Assembly: GCF_014646675.1 (NCBI RefSeq)
Contig: NZ_BMNS01000003.1
Coordinates: 186,001 to 250,000 of the forward strand
DNA: 64,000 nucleotides
Reading direction: 5' to 3'
Source of the DNA: Lutibacter litoralis
GTDB lineage: Bacteria; Bacteroidota; Bacteroidia; Flavobacteriales; Flavobacteriaceae
Below the pieces are notes generated by a model. It made no database searches. It was not told the DNA's origin and saw nothing but the letters and a program-made list of their open reading frames with translations. A program made the translations under genes and the position numbers. Positions 16,036 to 25,832 of this stretch are shown one piece after another (position 1 is the first letter of the stretch; each line of letters starts with the position of its first letter).

Positions 16036-16371
16036 CTAGTAAATAGATTCTTTACCAAATTCTTTAACTAATAAATAATAGAAAATAGCTCTGTATTTAT
16101 TTCTATTAGATTTACCCATAGTTTCAACAGCTTTTTGCATAGCCGCATCTAATTTTGGCCCATCAGAAAGACCTAATTTTTTAATTAAAAAATTATTTTT
16201 TACGGTTCCTAATTCTTTTGCATCAGATCCAGAAACGGTTTCAGCATCTTGTTTATAAATAGAAGGCCCTAAACCTTTAGTAACCTTAGCTAATAAATCA
16301 GCATCAAAGCTGATTCCTAACTTTTCCATTTCACCTTGATAAAGTGCTATTTTTTCATCTAATTTACTCAT
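16036..16371 (-). CDS. DUF2853 family protein
   Basis: This 111-residue cytoplasmic protein is all helical by sequence and matches the DUF2853 family, whose function is not known. Visible features are the KLDEKIALYQGEMEKLG N-terminal helix, a central KNNFLIKKLGLSDG segment (about 58-71) and a C-terminal helix NKYRAIFYYLLVKEFGK. There is no signal or membrane segment. It is monocistronic, with its own -7 element at 16412-16419 and a shared terminator downstream. Confidence 0.8.
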   Translation of the reverse strand: MSKLDEKIALYQGEMEKLGISFDADLLAKVTKGLGPSIYKQDAETVSGSDAKELGTVKNNFLIKKLGLSDGPKLDAAMQKAVETMGKSNRNKYRAIFYYLLVKEFGKESIY

Positions 16372-16411
16372 GAGTAACGAATTTTTTTATGAATGTTAAT
16401 ATATCTTTTAT

Positions 16412-16419
16412 CAAATATA
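16412..16419 (-). promoter_or_regulatory. -7 promoter element upstream of DUF2853 gene
   Basis: The minus strand reads TATATTTG, a full TAnnTTTG match, 40 bases upstream of the start. The -33 TTG is absent. Confidence 0.45.
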
Positions 16420-16450
16420 AAAAAATATTAGTTGTATAGCTATAATTATA

Positions 16451-17875
16451 TTAACAATCTGAAAGATTTACACCAACTGCCAACCCACCTTCTGAAGTTT
16501 CTTTGTATTTGGAGTTCATATCTTTAGCTGTTTCCCACATGCTAGAAATTACTTTATCAAGGGGAACTTTAGCATGTAAATTGTCAGACTCTAAAGCCAA
16601 TTCAGCAGCGTTAATTGCTTTTATTGCGCCCATTGCATTGCGTTCAATACATGGCACTTGCACTAATCCACCAATAGGATCACAGGTTAATCCTAAATGA
16701 TGTTCCATAGCAATTTCACTTGCCATTAAAACTTTTTCTGGAGAACCTCCAAGTAGTTCGGTTAAAGCGCCAGCAGCCATTGCTGCCGAAACACCAATTT
16801 CAGCTTGGCAGCCTCCCATAGCAGCAGAAATTGTAGCTCCTTTTTTAAAGAGACTACCTATTTCACTAGCAACTAATAAAAATTGTTTTATATGCTCAAA
16901 TGTTGCCTCGTGATTTTCAATTACTAAATAATACATTAAAACTGCAGGTATTACTCCAGCACTTCCATTGGTTGGTGCGGTTACAACCCTTCCGAGGGAG
17001 GCATTTACTTCATTCACACTTAATGCAAAACAACTTACCCATTTTAATATTTCACGAAATTTAACTTCAGTATTCCTAATAGCTCTTAACCATTCATTTG
17101 GATTGTTGTAAATTCGATCTCCTTTTAATTTTTGATGCATATCAAAAGCGCGCCTTCTAACTTTTAATCCACCTGGTAACATGCCTTCTGTATGGCAACC
17201 ATTATACATGGATTCAAGCATTGTATCCCAAATTCGTTGAATTTCAAAATCAATTTCTTCATCTGATCTTAATGAGCGTTCATTTTCTAAAACAATTTCA
17301 GAAATTTTTAATTGTTCTTGTTTACAATAGAATTCTAGTTCTGTTGCTTTTTGAATAGAAAAAGGAAATGTTTTAAAAATAGCAATATTTTCTTTGGCAT
17401 GAATTAATTCTTCTCTAACCACAAAGCCACCACCAATAGAATAGTAGGTGTCTGCTGAAATTTCAGTAGTGTTGTTAAATCCTGTAAATTTTATAGCATT
17501 TGAATGAAATGGTAAAAACTCTTTATTAAAAATAATATCATTTATAGGATTGAAATTAATCCTAAAATTATTTCCAAATTTCAATTGCTTTGCAGCTTTA
17601 ATTTTAGAAATTAAGGGTGTTATTTCTTCTGTAGGAATATATTCTGGATCAGCACCTGCTAAACCTAAAATTATAGCCAAGTCTGTAGCATGTCCTTTTC
17701 CTGTTAAAGATAAAGATCCATACAAATCTACTTTTACAGAAGTAATCTCTGAAAAAAGATTTTCTTTTTTTAAATGATTAATCCATCTTTCCGCAGCTCT
17801 CCAAGGACCCAATGTATGAGAACTAGAAGGCCCAACACCAATTTTTAGCATATCAAAAATAGAAATACACTCCAT
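16451..17875 (-). CDS. sdaA: L-serine ammonia-lyase (iron-sulfur, single chain)
   Basis: This 474-residue enzyme deaminates L-serine to pyruvate and ammonia using a 4Fe-4S cluster. The N-terminal beta domain shows GVGPSSSHTLGP (residues 13-24). The alpha domain shows NGSAGVIPAVL, then the cluster cysteines in MGGCQAEIG, LTCDPIGG and VPCIERN in the expected order. The single-chain arrangement (beta-alpha fused) is the common Gram-negative form. It is monocistronic, divergent from dnaK, with a -7 element at 17899-17906. It supplies pyruvate from serine, and no nearby gene shares the pathway. Confidence 0.95.
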   Translation of the reverse strand: MECISIFDMLKIGVGPSSSHTLGPWRAAERWINHLKKENLFSEITSVKVDLYGSLSLTGKGHATDLAIILGLAGADPEYIPTEEITPLISKIKAAKQLKFGNNFRINFNPINDIIFNKEFLPFHSNAIKFTGFNNTTEISADTYYSIGGGFVVREELIHAKENIAIFKTFPFSIQKATELEFYCKQEQLKISEIVLENERSLRSDEEIDFEIQRIWDTMLESMYNGCHTEGMLPGGLKVRRRAFDMHQKLKGDRIYNNPNEWLRAIRNTEVKFREILKWVSCFALSVNEVNASLGRVVTAPTNGSAGVIPAVLMYYLVIENHEATFEHIKQFLLVASEIGSLFKKGATISAAMGGCQAEIGVSAAMAAGALTELLGGSPEKVLMASEIAMEHHLGLTCDPIGGLVQVPCIERNAMGAIKAINAAELALESDNLHAKVPLDKVISSMWETAKDMNSKYKETSEGGLAVGVNLSDC

Positions 17876-17898
17876 TATATAGTTTTAAATTAAAGCCG

Positions 17899-17906
17899 CA
17901 AATATA
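17899..17906 (-). promoter_or_regulatory. -7 promoter element upstream of serine dehydratase
   Basis: The minus strand reads TATATTTG followed by C, 24 bases upstream of the start codon. A TTG at -33 was not found. Confidence 0.5.
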
Positions 17907-17967
17907 TAGTATTGAATAATATTTGTATCATTTTTAATTTAATATTTAAATAGGTTTAGGCATTCGT

Positions 17968-17979
17968 AAATGACAATAA
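17968..17979 (+). promoter_or_regulatory. heat-shock candidate motif B upstream of dnaK
   Basis: AAATGACAATAA is identical to 6688-6699 upstream of hsp20. It is about 116 bases upstream of dnaK. Confidence 0.5.
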
Positions 17980-18002
17980 AAACTTAAAATATAATTGAAT
18001 TA

Positions 18003-18016
18003 TGACATATTGACAT
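18003..18016 (+). promoter_or_regulatory. heat-shock candidate motif A upstream of dnaK
   Basis: TGACATATTGACAT contains a direct repeat of TGACA and matches the hsp20-upstream motif (6659-6672, minus strand) at 13 of 14 positions. It is 79-92 bases upstream of dnaK. Part of it (TTGACA) could also act as a sigma-70-like -35 box. Confidence 0.5.
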
Positions 18017-18094
18017 AAAATTTGTAATGGCATAATCATTGTCTAATTGTAATTGTAAGTTTAAAAAATTAAAAACAATATAAAATATATAATT

Positions 18095-20011
18095 ATGAGT
18101 AAGATTATAGGAATTGATTTAGGAACTACCAACTCTTGTGTTTCAGTAATGGAAGGTAATGAGCCAGTTGTAATTCCTAATGCAGAAGGAAAAAGAACTA
18201 CACCTTCTATTGTAGCATTTATTGAAGGTGGAGAACGTAAAGTTGGAGATCCAGCTAAAAGACAAGCAGTTACAAACCCTTTAAAAACCATTTATTCTAT
18301 TAAACGTTTTATGGGTAATAAATATTCTGAATCTAAAATGGAAGCAGAACGTGTACCTTATAAAGTGGTAAAAGGAGATAATGATACACCACGTGTTGAT
18401 ATTGATGGAAGGTTATATACTCCACAAGAAATTTCAGCAATGATTCTTCAAAAAATGAAGAAAACTGCAGAAGATTATTTGGGAACGGAAGTTAATGAAG
18501 CTGTTGTAACAGTACCAGCATACTTTAACGATGCTCAACGTCAGGCTACAAAAGAAGCAGGTGAAATTGCAGGTTTAAAAGTAAGTCGTATTATAAACGA
18601 ACCAACTGCTGCGGCATTGGCTTATGGTATGGACAAAAAAGGAACTGACCAAAAAATTGTAGTTTTTGACTTTGGAGGTGGAACACATGATGTTTCTATC
18701 TTAGAATTAGGAGATGGTGTTTTTGAAGTACTTTCAACCGATGGAGATACACACTTAGGTGGAGATGATGTAGATCAAAAAATTATTGATTGGTTAGCGG
18801 AAGAGTTTAAAGCAGAAGAAAATATGGATTTACGTAAAGATCCAATGGCTTTACAACGTTTAAAAGAAGCTGCTGAAAAAGCGAAGATAGAATTATCATC
18901 TTCAGCTTCAACAGAAATTAATTTACCTTATGTTACTGCTACTGCTTCAGGACCAAAACACTTGGTGCGTAGTTTAACAAAAGCGAAATTTGAACAATTA
19001 ATAGACGATTTAATTAAAAGAACAATAGAACCTTGTAAAACAGCATTGAAAGGTGCTGGTTTAACAACTGGAGATATTGACCAGATTATTTTAGTAGGTG
19101 GTTCAACGCGTATTCCTGCGGTTGTTGAAGCTGTTGAAAAATTCTTTGGAAAAGCACCATCAAAAGGTGTAAATCCAGATGAGGTTGTTGCAATTGGAGC
19201 AGCTATTCAAGGTGGAGTTTTAACTGGAGATGTAAAAGATGTATTGTTATTAGATGTTACACCTTTATCTTTAGGTATTGAAACTATGGGTAATGTAATG
19301 ACTAAGTTAATTGAAGCGAACACTACAATTCCAACTAAAAAGTCGCAAGTATTCTCAACTGCAGCAGACAATCAGCCATCTGTAGAAATTCACGTATTGC
19401 AAGGTGAACGCGCAATGGCAGCAGATAATAAAACAATTGGTCGTTTCCATTTAGATGGAATTCCACCAGCACAGAGAGGTACTCCACAAATTGAAGTAAC
19501 TTTTGATATTGATGCTAACGGAATTATCCATGTAACTGCTACAGATAAAGCAACCAATAAAACGCAAGATATTAGAATTGAAGCTTCATCTGGTTTAACA
19601 GAAGATGAAATCAAAAAAATGAAAGCAGATGCTGAAGCAAATGCAGATGCGGATAAAAATGCGAAAGAAGTTGCAGAAAAAATTAATGGAGCAGACTCCA
19701 TGATTTTTCAAACAGAAAAGCAATTAAAAGAATTTGGAGATAAATTATCAGCGGATAAAAAGGATCCAATTGAAGCAGCTTTAGCAGAACTTAAAAAAGC
19801 ACACGAATCTAAAGATATTGCACAAATTGATACTGCAATGGAAAAGATAAACGAAGCATGGAAAGTAGCGAGTGAAGAAATGTACAAAGCACAGCAAGAA
19901 GGTCAAGCTGAAGGTGCTCCAACTGGAGAGCCATCTGATAACGGACAACCAAAGAACGAAGGTGATAACGTAGAAGATGTGGACTTTGAAGAAGTAAAAG
20001 AAGATAAATAA
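18095..20011 (+). CDS. dnaK: molecular chaperone DnaK (Hsp70)
   Basis: This 638-residue ATP-dependent chaperone folds and protects cytoplasmic proteins, normally with DnaJ and GrpE. The ATPase domain is complete: [12 protein letters not shown] (residues 4-15), [10 protein letters not shown] (about 138-147), [10 protein letters not shown] (about 189-198) and [10 protein letters not shown] (about 330-339). The substrate-binding domain and helical lid follow, and the C-terminus ends with an acidic EDVDFEEV sequence as in other DnaK proteins. dnaJ and grpE are not adjacent. The upstream region has two motifs shared with hsp20, and a strong terminator follows at 20032. Confidence 0.98.
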   Translation: MSKIIGIDLGTTNSCVSVMEGNEPVVIPNAEGKRTTPSIVAFIEGGERKVGDPAKRQAVTNPLKTIYSIKRFMGNKYSESKMEAERVPYKVVKGDNDTPRVDIDGRLYTPQEISAMILQKMKKTAEDYLGTEVNEAVVTVPAYFNDAQRQATKEAGEIAGLKVSRIINEPTAAALAYGMDKKGTDQKIVVFDFGGGTHDVSILELGDGVFEVLSTDGDTHLGGDDVDQKIIDWLAEEFKAEENMDLRKDPMALQRLKEAAEKAKIELSSSASTEINLPYVTATASGPKHLVRSLTKAKFEQLIDDLIKRTIEPCKTALKGAGLTTGDIDQIILVGGSTRIPAVVEAVEKFFGKAPSKGVNPDEVVAIGAAIQGGVLTGDVKDVLLLDVTPLSLGIETMGNVMTKLIEANTTIPTKKSQVFSTAADNQPSVEIHVLQGERAMAADNKTIGRFHLDGIPPAQRGTPQIEVTFDIDANGIIHVTATDKATNKTQDIRIEASSGLTEDEIKKMKADAEANADADKNAKEVAEKINGADSMIFQTEKQLKEFGDKLSADKKDPIEAALAELKKAHESKDIAQIDTAMEKINEAWKVASEEMYKAQQEGQAEGAPTGEPSDNGQPKNEGDNVEDVDFEEVKEDK

Positions 20012-20031
20012 TCTTACTTTTAAATAAATTT

Positions 20032-20072
20032 AAAAACTGTCTAAAAGTTTAACCTTTTAGACAGTTTTTTTT
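20032..20072 (+). terminator. rho-independent terminator of dnaK
   Basis: CTGTCTAAAAG and CTTTTAGACAG form an 11-base stem flanked by A and T tracts, ending in eight Ts. It can also work for the convergent guaC gene. Confidence 0.88.
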
Positions 20073-20121
20073 GATTAAAATTTAGCTTAATACGTATTTT
20101 ATTTAAGGCGTAATTAAAGTA

Positions 20122-21162
20122 TTACTTTGAAAAAACCTCATTATGTTGTTCTTGCACTCTAATAAAAGTTGTTCTTTTTGTTAGTTCTTTTAATTTACTA
20201 GCTCCAACATAAGTGCAGGTTGAGCGAAGACTTCCTAAAAAATCTTGCACAGTATTTTCAACAGCACCTCTATACCGAACTTCAACGGTTTTTCCTTCAG
20301 AAGCTCTGTAATCTGCAACTCCACCAACGTGTTTATTCATAGCGGTTTCGGAACTCATACCGTAGAATTGTTTGTATTTTTCACCGTTAATCTCTATAGT
20401 TTTTCCGCCACTTTCCGTGTGTCCGGCTAACATTCCGCCTAACATTACAAAATCTGCACCACCACCAAAAGCTTTGGCAATATCTCCTGGTATTTTACAT
20501 CCACCATCCGAAACTATTTGTCCGCCCAAACCATGTGCAGCATCTGCACATTCAATAATTGCAGAAAGTTGTGGATATCCAACACCTGTTTTTACGCGTG
20601 TTGTGCAAACGGAACCAGGTCCAATACCAACTTTAATAATATCTGCTCCGGCTAATAATAATTCTTCAACCATTTCACCAGTAACCACATTTCCAGCCAT
20701 AATAACTTTAGTTGGATATAGTTTACGTGCTTTTTTTACAAAATTCACAAAATGTTCAGAATAACCATTTGCAACATCAATACAAATAAATTTTATTTGA
20801 GGATGTTCCTTCATAATAATAGCAAGTTTTTCAGAATCAGCAGATCCGGTTCCTGTGCTTACTGAAAAATAATCAGTCATTTCATCAGAAATAGATTCCA
20901 TAAATTCTTTCCATTCTTGTAAAGAATAATGTTTGTGAATAGCAGTAAATATTTTATGTTTAGCTAATTCTTTTGCCATTTCAAAAGTACCAACAGTGTC
21001 CATATTTGCTGCCATTATTGGAATGCCATTCCATTTATATTTACTATGTAAAAAAGTAAAATTTCTATCTAAAGTTACCTGTGATCTTGAGCTTAATGTT
21101 GACCTTTTTGGACGAATCATTACATCTTTAAATCCTAATTTTAATCCTGTTTCAATTCTCAT
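20122..21162 (-). CDS. guaC: GMP reductase
   Basis: This 346-residue NADPH-dependent enzyme converts GMP to IMP, recycling guanine nucleotides. It belongs to the IMP dehydrogenase fold but lacks the CBS domains, and it matches GuaC in length (347 in E. coli). The catalytic cysteine is Cys186 in GPGSVCTTR, and the substrate loop [28 protein letters not shown] is intact (read in parts near residues 218-245). It begins 20 bases after a metallophosphoesterase-type 5'-nucleotidase gene, so the operon links nucleotide dephosphorylation and guanine recycling. Confidence 0.95.
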   Translation of the reverse strand: MRIETGLKLGFKDVMIRPKRSTLSSRSQVTLDRNFTFLHSKYKWNGIPIMAANMDTVGTFEMAKELAKHKIFTAIHKHYSLQEWKEFMESISDEMTDYFSVSTGTGSADSEKLAIIMKEHPQIKFICIDVANGYSEHFVNFVKKARKLYPTKVIMAGNVVTGEMVEELLLAGADIIKVGIGPGSVCTTRVKTGVGYPQLSAIIECADAAHGLGGQIVSDGGCKIPGDIAKAFGGGADFVMLGGMLAGHTESGGKTIEINGEKYKQFYGMSSETAMNKHVGGVADYRASEGKTVEVRYRGAVENTVQDFLGSLRSTCTYVGASKLKELTKRTTFIRVQEQHNEVFSK

Positions 21163-21182
21163 ACTACCTTTTAAATAATTTT

Positions 21183-22097
21183 TTAAACAATTATACTTTT
21201 TCCTTTACTAATTTTAGAGGCATCATTATCAAAATAAAAATCTATTCTTCCAACATTTAATCCATAACATCCTACTTGATTTACCAACACATTTTCTCCA
21301 ATACTATTTTTTGTAATTGTAGGTTTAGGTAAAAAAGTATGTGTATGTCCACCAATAATTAAGTCAATATCTTTTGTTTTTGAAGCCAATACTAAATCAC
21401 TTATTTTTTCAGGATTACTTTTATAATTATAACCCAAATGTGAAAGACAAATTACCAAATCACACTGTTTTTCTTTTTTTAAAATCCGACTCATATCTTG
21501 TGCTATTTCAACAGGATCTAAATACGTAGTTTCTTTGTACATTCTAGGATCAACAAGTCCTTCTAATTCAATACCTAAACCAAAAACACCAATTTTTATA
21601 CCATCTTTTATAAATACTTTATACGGATTAATAGCATTTTCTAAGCTCGTATTTTTAAAATCGTAATTAGCAGATAAAAAATCAAATTTGGCGTTTGGTA
21701 ATTGTGCAAATAGTCCATCAATTCCATTATCAAAATCATGATTACCAATTGTAGCAGCATCATATTTAAGCATACTCATTAGTTTAAATTCTAATTCTCC
21801 TCCATAAAAGTTAAAAAATGGCGTTCCTTGGAAAATGTCACCAGCATCTAATAATAAGGTATTGGGATTTTCTTTTCTAATGTTTTCTATTAAAGTTGCA
21901 CGCCTAGCAACACCTCCTCGGTTTGGAGTTTTATAGTGGTCACTTGGAAAAGGTTCTATATGGCTGTGAGTATCATTCGTATGTAAAATAGTGATATGTT
22001 TTGTTGTGTTTTTTGCAAACGATTGCAAAGACAAACCACCTAATGTTAAAAAAGCTGTTGCGGCTGTTGATTGCTGTATAAAATTTCTTCTTTTCAT
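21183..22097 (-). CDS. 5'-nucleotidase metallophosphoesterase subunit (split form)
   Basis: This 304-residue protein has an N-terminal signal with twin Arg (KRRNFIQQS) and hydrophobic core, so it is probably exported, perhaps by the Tat route. The calcineurin-like metallophosphoesterase domain carries [30 protein letters not shown] and GGHTHTF, the full dimetal set. It lacks the substrate-binding C-terminal domain of UshA-type enzymes; that domain is encoded by the gene just upstream (22111-22863). Together they would form a two-protein version of 5'-nucleotidase hydrolysing nucleotides in the periplasm. guaC follows. Confidence 0.9.
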   Translation of the reverse strand: MKRRNFIQQSTAATAFLTLGGLSLQSFAKNTTKHITILHTNDTHSHIEPFPSDHYKTPNRGGVARRATLIENIRKENPNTLLLDAGDIFQGTPFFNFYGGELEFKLMSMLKYDAATIGNHDFDNGIDGLFAQLPNAKFDFLSANYDFKNTSLENAINPYKVFIKDGIKIGVFGLGIELEGLVDPRMYKETTYLDPVEIAQDMSRILKKEKQCDLVICLSHLGYNYKSNPEKISDLVLASKTKDIDLIIGGHTHTFLPKPTITKNSIGENVLVNQVGCYGLNVGRIDFYFDNDASKISKGKSIIV

Positions 22098-22110
22098 TTG
22101 TAGCTAATTA

Positions 22111-22863
22111 TTAATTTTCTATTCTAAATCTTCCGTCTAAATTAGTTTTAAGGGTGTCGGTTTCTTTAAAATAATCTATAATGGCATTTCTAAATTTATA
22201 ATCTATATTAGTAATAGAGATGGGGTCTTTAAAAAAGTTCATACTATCACCTCCATTTTGAAGATAATCCGATGTTAACACAAAATAGGTTGCATCATCC
22301 TCTAAAGATTTCCCATTAATTTTTAGTGAATATCCAGTTTTATTAATAACTAAATTAATGTGCTTAGAAAGAGGATGTGCTCTCTTATTTTTAATTAAAT
22401 AAGTAACAAGCTCTTTAATTTTTTCAGCGGTTAATTCAACAACAACCAAACTGTTTTCAAAAGGCATTAAATTAAAAGCATTTTCCATTTTAACTGCTCC
22501 TTTTGAAATACCTGCTCTAATACCGCCATAATTAAACATGGCGAAATCTATATTTTTATTAGTTCTTGAATTAAAAACAGGATTTGCTCTTTTAAAACAT
22601 AAATCGGCCATTAAATTACCTAAAGTACTTTCTAATCCGCCATCGGTTCTAACTAAATCTATTTCCGCATAAGTAAGTATAGTATTCATTTCTGCCACTA
22701 CTTTTTGTTTGTAGGGTTCAATAAAATTTTCAATTTCTTTTACGGACTCAATTTCTTGATTAATTGGTATTAATTTTCCTTCAATTTTAACCACCTCTTG
22801 TGGTTCATTTTTACAACTAATTATAAGTAGCACTGTAAATAGTGAAATAATAAAATTTTTCAT
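22111..22863 (-). CDS. 5'-nucleotidase C-terminal-domain lipoprotein (split form)
   Basis: This 250-residue lipoprotein (LLIISC lipobox near residue 17) contains only the substrate-binding domain of UshA-like 5'-nucleotidases (about residues 65-235). Typical motifs are GNLMADL, FNYGGIRAG and DYLQNGGDSMNFF. The metallophosphoesterase half follows 13 bases later (start 22097), so the two presumably work together at the membrane. A fused version of the same enzyme exists at 52201-53631. It is divergent from the DUF6913-like gene; a shared region of only 52 bases contains both promoters. Confidence 0.9.
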   Translation of the reverse strand: MKNFIISLFTVLLIISCKNEPQEVVKIEGKLIPINQEIESVKEIENFIEPYKQKVVAEMNTILTYAEIDLVRTDGGLESTLGNLMADLCFKRANPVFNSRTNKNIDFAMFNYGGIRAGISKGAVKMENAFNLMPFENSLVVVELTAEKIKELVTYLIKNKRAHPLSKHINLVINKTGYSLKINGKSLEDDATYFVLTSDYLQNGGDSMNFFKDPISITNIDYKFRNAIIDYFKETDTLKTNLDGRFRIEN

Positions 22864-22865
22864 TG

Positions 22866-22895
22866 TTGAAATACTAATGATTTTAATTAATTTTG
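22866..22895 (+). promoter_or_regulatory. Bacteroidota promoter for the DUF6913-like/dapA operon
   Basis: TTG at 22866-22868, 19 bases, then TAATTTTG at 22888-22895: a complete match to the TTG-N19-TAnnTTTG consensus, 20 bases upstream of the start at 22916. Confidence 0.7.
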
Positions 22896-22915
22896 TGTCT
22901 CAACGGTAAATATAA

Positions 22916-23437
22916 ATGATTTTTACAGGAATTAAACGGAAAAGTAATCAATTATTTTTTAACAAAAAGGTTAAAGAATTATTAGCTAATGCAGCTGAAA
23001 GTAACTCTAAAAAAATAAATAATGTACTTATTGTATTAGATGATATTTCTTTAAAAGAAGTAACTTTAGCTAACCTTAAGAATAATTTAGGTATTCAGGA
23101 AAGTAATATTGAAATCTTGGTTTTTCTTCAGAAAAAATCAAAGGAAAATGATGATAAGCATCTTTTTTCGTCGAAAGATTTTGGGTGGTATGGTAAAATT
23201 AATAATGAATATTTCAAAAATATTTTAACAAAAAAATACGATCTGTTAATAAACTACAGCAAAATTGATTATTTATACAATAAGATATTAATATTGCACA
23301 GTAAAGCAGCTTTTAAAGTTGGTTTTGCAAGTTTAGATAATCGTTTTTACGATTTGTTAATAAACTGTAAAACGTCTGAAATAGAGTTGTTTAATAAAGA
23401 ATTAAAAAAATATTTAGAGATCTTAAACAAAATATAA
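22916..23437 (+). CDS. DUF6913-like conserved protein
   Basis: This 173-residue cytoplasmic protein has no signal or membrane helix. It begins with a short basic segment, then an alternating strand-helix fold (NNVLIVLDD near 39, YDLLINYSK near 110). It resembles the DUF6913 family, found directly upstream of dapA in Flavobacteriaceae. The function is not known. The stop is immediately followed by the dapA ATG with no gap, so the two are co-translated. A perfect promoter lies upstream. Confidence 0.75.
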   Translation: MIFTGIKRKSNQLFFNKKVKELLANAAESNSKKINNVLIVLDDISLKEVTLANLKNNLGIQESNIEILVFLQKKSKENDDKHLFSSKDFGWYGKINNEYFKNILTKKYDLLINYSKIDYLYNKILILHSKAAFKVGFASLDNRFYDLLINCKTSEIELFNKELKKYLEILNKI

Positions 23438-24313
23438 ATGAAAGAATTGTTAGGAACTGGAGTTGCGTTAGTAACGCCCTTTAATGAAGATAAATCAGTA
23501 GATTTTGAAGGGTTGGCTCGTTTGGTAAACTATCAAATAGATAATGGTGTAAATTATTTAGTTGTTTTAGGAACAACTGGAGAACCAGCAACCCTTACTG
23601 CGGAAGAAAAAGAACAAGTAAAAGCCACTATTATTAAAGAAAATAATGGAAGACTTCCTTTAGTTCTTGGAATTGGTGGTAATAATACAATGGCTGTTGC
23701 GGCAGAAATTAAAACTACAGATTTAACTGCATATACTGCAATACTTTCAGTTTCTCCATATTATAATAAACCAACACAAGAAGGTATTTATCAACATTTT
23801 AAAGTAATTTCTGAAGTAAGTTCTAAACCAATTATTCTGTACAATGTTCCGGGAAGAACTGGTAAAAATATGGAAACTTCAACAATTTTAAGATTGGCAA
23901 ACGATTTTGAAAATATTGTTGCCGTAAAAGAAGCGGCTGGAGACATAGTGCAGGCAATGCGTATTATTCAGCATAAACCAGCAGATTTTATGGTAATTTC
24001 TGGAGATGATATGATTGCTTTACCAATGGTATTGGCTGGAGGGGCAGGTGTTATTTCTGTAATAGGACAAGGTTTGCCAAAAGATTTTTCTGAAATGATC
24101 CAATTGGGATTGCAAAAAAAAGTGATTGAGGCCAATAAATTGCAGCTTAAAATAATGGACAGCATAGACTATATTTTTGAAGAATGTAATCCTTCTGGAA
24201 TAAAAGCACTATTGCAAAAGCAAGCAATCTGTAGTTCTAACGTGCGTTTGCCATTGGTAAAAGCAACTGAAAAATTAGAACAAAAATTAAGTAACTTTAT
24301 AGATAATTATTAG
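23438..24313 (+). CDS. dapA: 4-hydroxy-tetrahydrodipicolinate synthase
   Basis: This 291-residue aldolase-class enzyme condenses pyruvate with aspartate semialdehyde, the first committed step to diaminopimelate and lysine. The Schiff-base lysine is Lys164 in VAVKEAAGD, with Tyr135 and Arg140 in YNVPGRTG. The N-terminal GTTGEP motif (about 45-50) binds the substrate. Length is normal. dapF, a later step of the pathway, is also in the window at 38192. The gene starts directly at the stop of the DUF6913-like gene. Confidence 0.97.
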   Translation: MKELLGTGVALVTPFNEDKSVDFEGLARLVNYQIDNGVNYLVVLGTTGEPATLTAEEKEQVKATIIKENNGRLPLVLGIGGNNTMAVAAEIKTTDLTAYTAILSVSPYYNKPTQEGIYQHFKVISEVSSKPIILYNVPGRTGKNMETSTILRLANDFENIVAVKEAAGDIVQAMRIIQHKPADFMVISGDDMIALPMVLAGGAGVISVIGQGLPKDFSEMIQLGLQKKVIEANKLQLKIMDSIDYIFEECNPSGIKALLQKQAICSSNVRLPLVKATEKLEQKLSNFIDNY

Positions 24314-24366
24314 TAATTTTACAGTCAATTTGAAAAAAGTAAATTAGTAATAAAAAATATTTAAAT

Positions 24367-24885
24367 ATGTTATCAGAAAATATGCAAGCTGCTTTAAATA
24401 AGCAGATTAAAATTGAAGCAGAATCATCACAAGTATATTTAGCAATGGCTTCTTGGTCTGAAGGTCAAGGATTAGAAGGTATTTCTGAATTTATGTATGC
24501 ACAATCTGATGAAGAACGTGTGCATATGCTTAAAATGTTTAAGTATGTGAACGAACGAGGTGGACATGCAGAGGTTTCTGAATTGGCTAAACCAGCACTA
24601 GAATACGGTTCAATAAAAGAAATGTTTGAAACATTATTTAAACACGAAGTTTTTGTATCGCAAAGTATAAATGATTTGGTTCATATTTCTTTAGAAGAAA
24701 AAGATTACGCTACGCACAACTTTTTACAATGGTATGTAGCTGAGCAAATTGAAGAGGAAGCACAAGCGAGAACTATTTTAGATAAAATTAACTTAATTGG
24801 AGACGATAAAGGTGGTTTGTATTTGTTTGATAATGACATTAAGCAATTATCAGTTGTTAGTTCAGTAGCTCCGCCAACTGTTTAA
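24367..24885 (+). CDS. ferritin (non-heme)
   Basis: This 172-residue four-helix-bundle protein oxidises and stores iron in a 24-subunit shell. The ferroxidase residues are visible in EAESSQVYL (about 17-25), SDEERVHM (about 48-55) and the HEVFVSQSIN and EQIEEEAQA helices. It lacks heme-binding bacterioferritin features. It is 53 bases downstream of dapA, so it may read through or have its own promoter; none was clearly found. The short hydrophobic C-terminal tail (VVSSVAPPTV) is normal for FtnA proteins. Confidence 0.95.
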   Translation: MLSENMQAALNKQIKIEAESSQVYLAMASWSEGQGLEGISEFMYAQSDEERVHMLKMFKYVNERGGHAEVSELAKPALEYGSIKEMFETLFKHEVFVSQSINDLVHISLEEKDYATHNFLQWYVAEQIEEEAQARTILDKINLIGDDKGGLYLFDNDIKQLSVVSSVAPPTV

Positions 24886-24992
24886 CAATTAACAAACAAT
24901 TAAGATTGTTGCGCAATATTTATTGTAAAAGCAAGTTATTTTTGTGGTTTACTATTAATACAAAATCATTTTAATAATCCATAATAAATAAC

Positions 24993-25000
24993 TATTTTTG
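24993..25000 (+). promoter_or_regulatory. -7 promoter element directly before bamD
   Basis: TATTTTTG ends only 4 bases before the bamD ATG (25005). If it is used, transcription would start at or near the start codon, giving a leaderless mRNA. Confidence 0.45.
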
Positions 25001-25004
25001 CCAA

Positions 25005-25832
25005 ATGCTTAAAAATAAAATTTATATTCTCATTTTATTAGTTACTGTTGGTGTTTCATCTTGTAGTGAATATCAAAAAGTATTAAATAAAGGTAAGGCT
25101 GAAGAGCAATACGCACTGGCTTCAAAATTATATGAAAGTCAAAAGTATAATAAAGCCATACAATTATTTGAAAAAATTACGCCTATTTATAGGGGGAAAC
25201 CTCAAATGGAACGTATTCAATTTATGGTTGCACAATCACATTACAATACAAAACAATATACACTAGCAGCATATTATTTTGATAAATTTGTTAAAAATTA
25301 CCCTAAGAGTTCTAAATTGGAGGAGTCGGCGTATCTTTCTGCACATAGTTATTTTTTAGCTTCACCGGTATTTAGTTTAGATCAAAAAGATACTAAAGAA
25401 GCCATTACCGCTTTGCAGAATTTTTTATATAAATATCCAGAATCTGATAAAGTAGCAGAGGCAAACGAAAATATTAAAGAGCTTACTAAAAAGTTAGAAA
25501 AGAAATCTTTTGAGATAGCCAAGCAATATTATCATACCGAAGATTATATTGCTGCAATTGCTGCATTCGATAACTTATTGGGAGATTTTTTGGGAACTTC
25601 ATATAAAGAGGAAGCGATGTATCTTAAATTTAAATCGGCTTATAATTTAGCAGTTAATAGCTATATTTTTAAAAAAGAAGTTAGACTAAATAATGCCATA
25701 AAAATTCACGAAAGATTTAAAAGAAGTTTTTCGAAATCAGCATATTTATCAGAAACTGAAGAATTACTACAAAATCTAAATAACGAGTTAAACTCTTTAA
25801 TTGCATTAAAAACTGAAACAAATGGATTATAA
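25005..25832 (+). CDS. bamD: outer membrane protein assembly factor BamD
   Basis: This 275-residue lipoprotein (lipobox VSSC, Cys at about 20) consists of tandem TPR-like helical repeats (about 30-260) and is a component of the BAM complex that inserts beta-barrel proteins into the outer membrane. The segments AEEQYALASKLYESQKYNKAI and AAYYFDKFVKNYPKS are typical (given in parts). Its gene order, BamD then omega subunit then CoaBC, is conserved in Flavobacteriaceae. The stop overlaps rpoZ by 11 bases. A -7 element sits almost against the start codon. Confidence 0.92.
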   Translation: MLKNKIYILILLVTVGVSSCSEYQKVLNKGKAEEQYALASKLYESQKYNKAIQLFEKITPIYRGKPQMERIQFMVAQSHYNTKQYTLAAYYFDKFVKNYPKSSKLEESAYLSAHSYFLASPVFSLDQKDTKEAITALQNFLYKYPESDKVAEANENIKELTKKLEKKSFEIAKQYYHTEDYIAAIAAFDNLLGDFLGTSYKEEAMYLKFKSAYNLAVNSYIFKKEVRLNNAIKIHERFKRSFSKSAYLSETEELLQNLNNELNSLIALKTETNGL

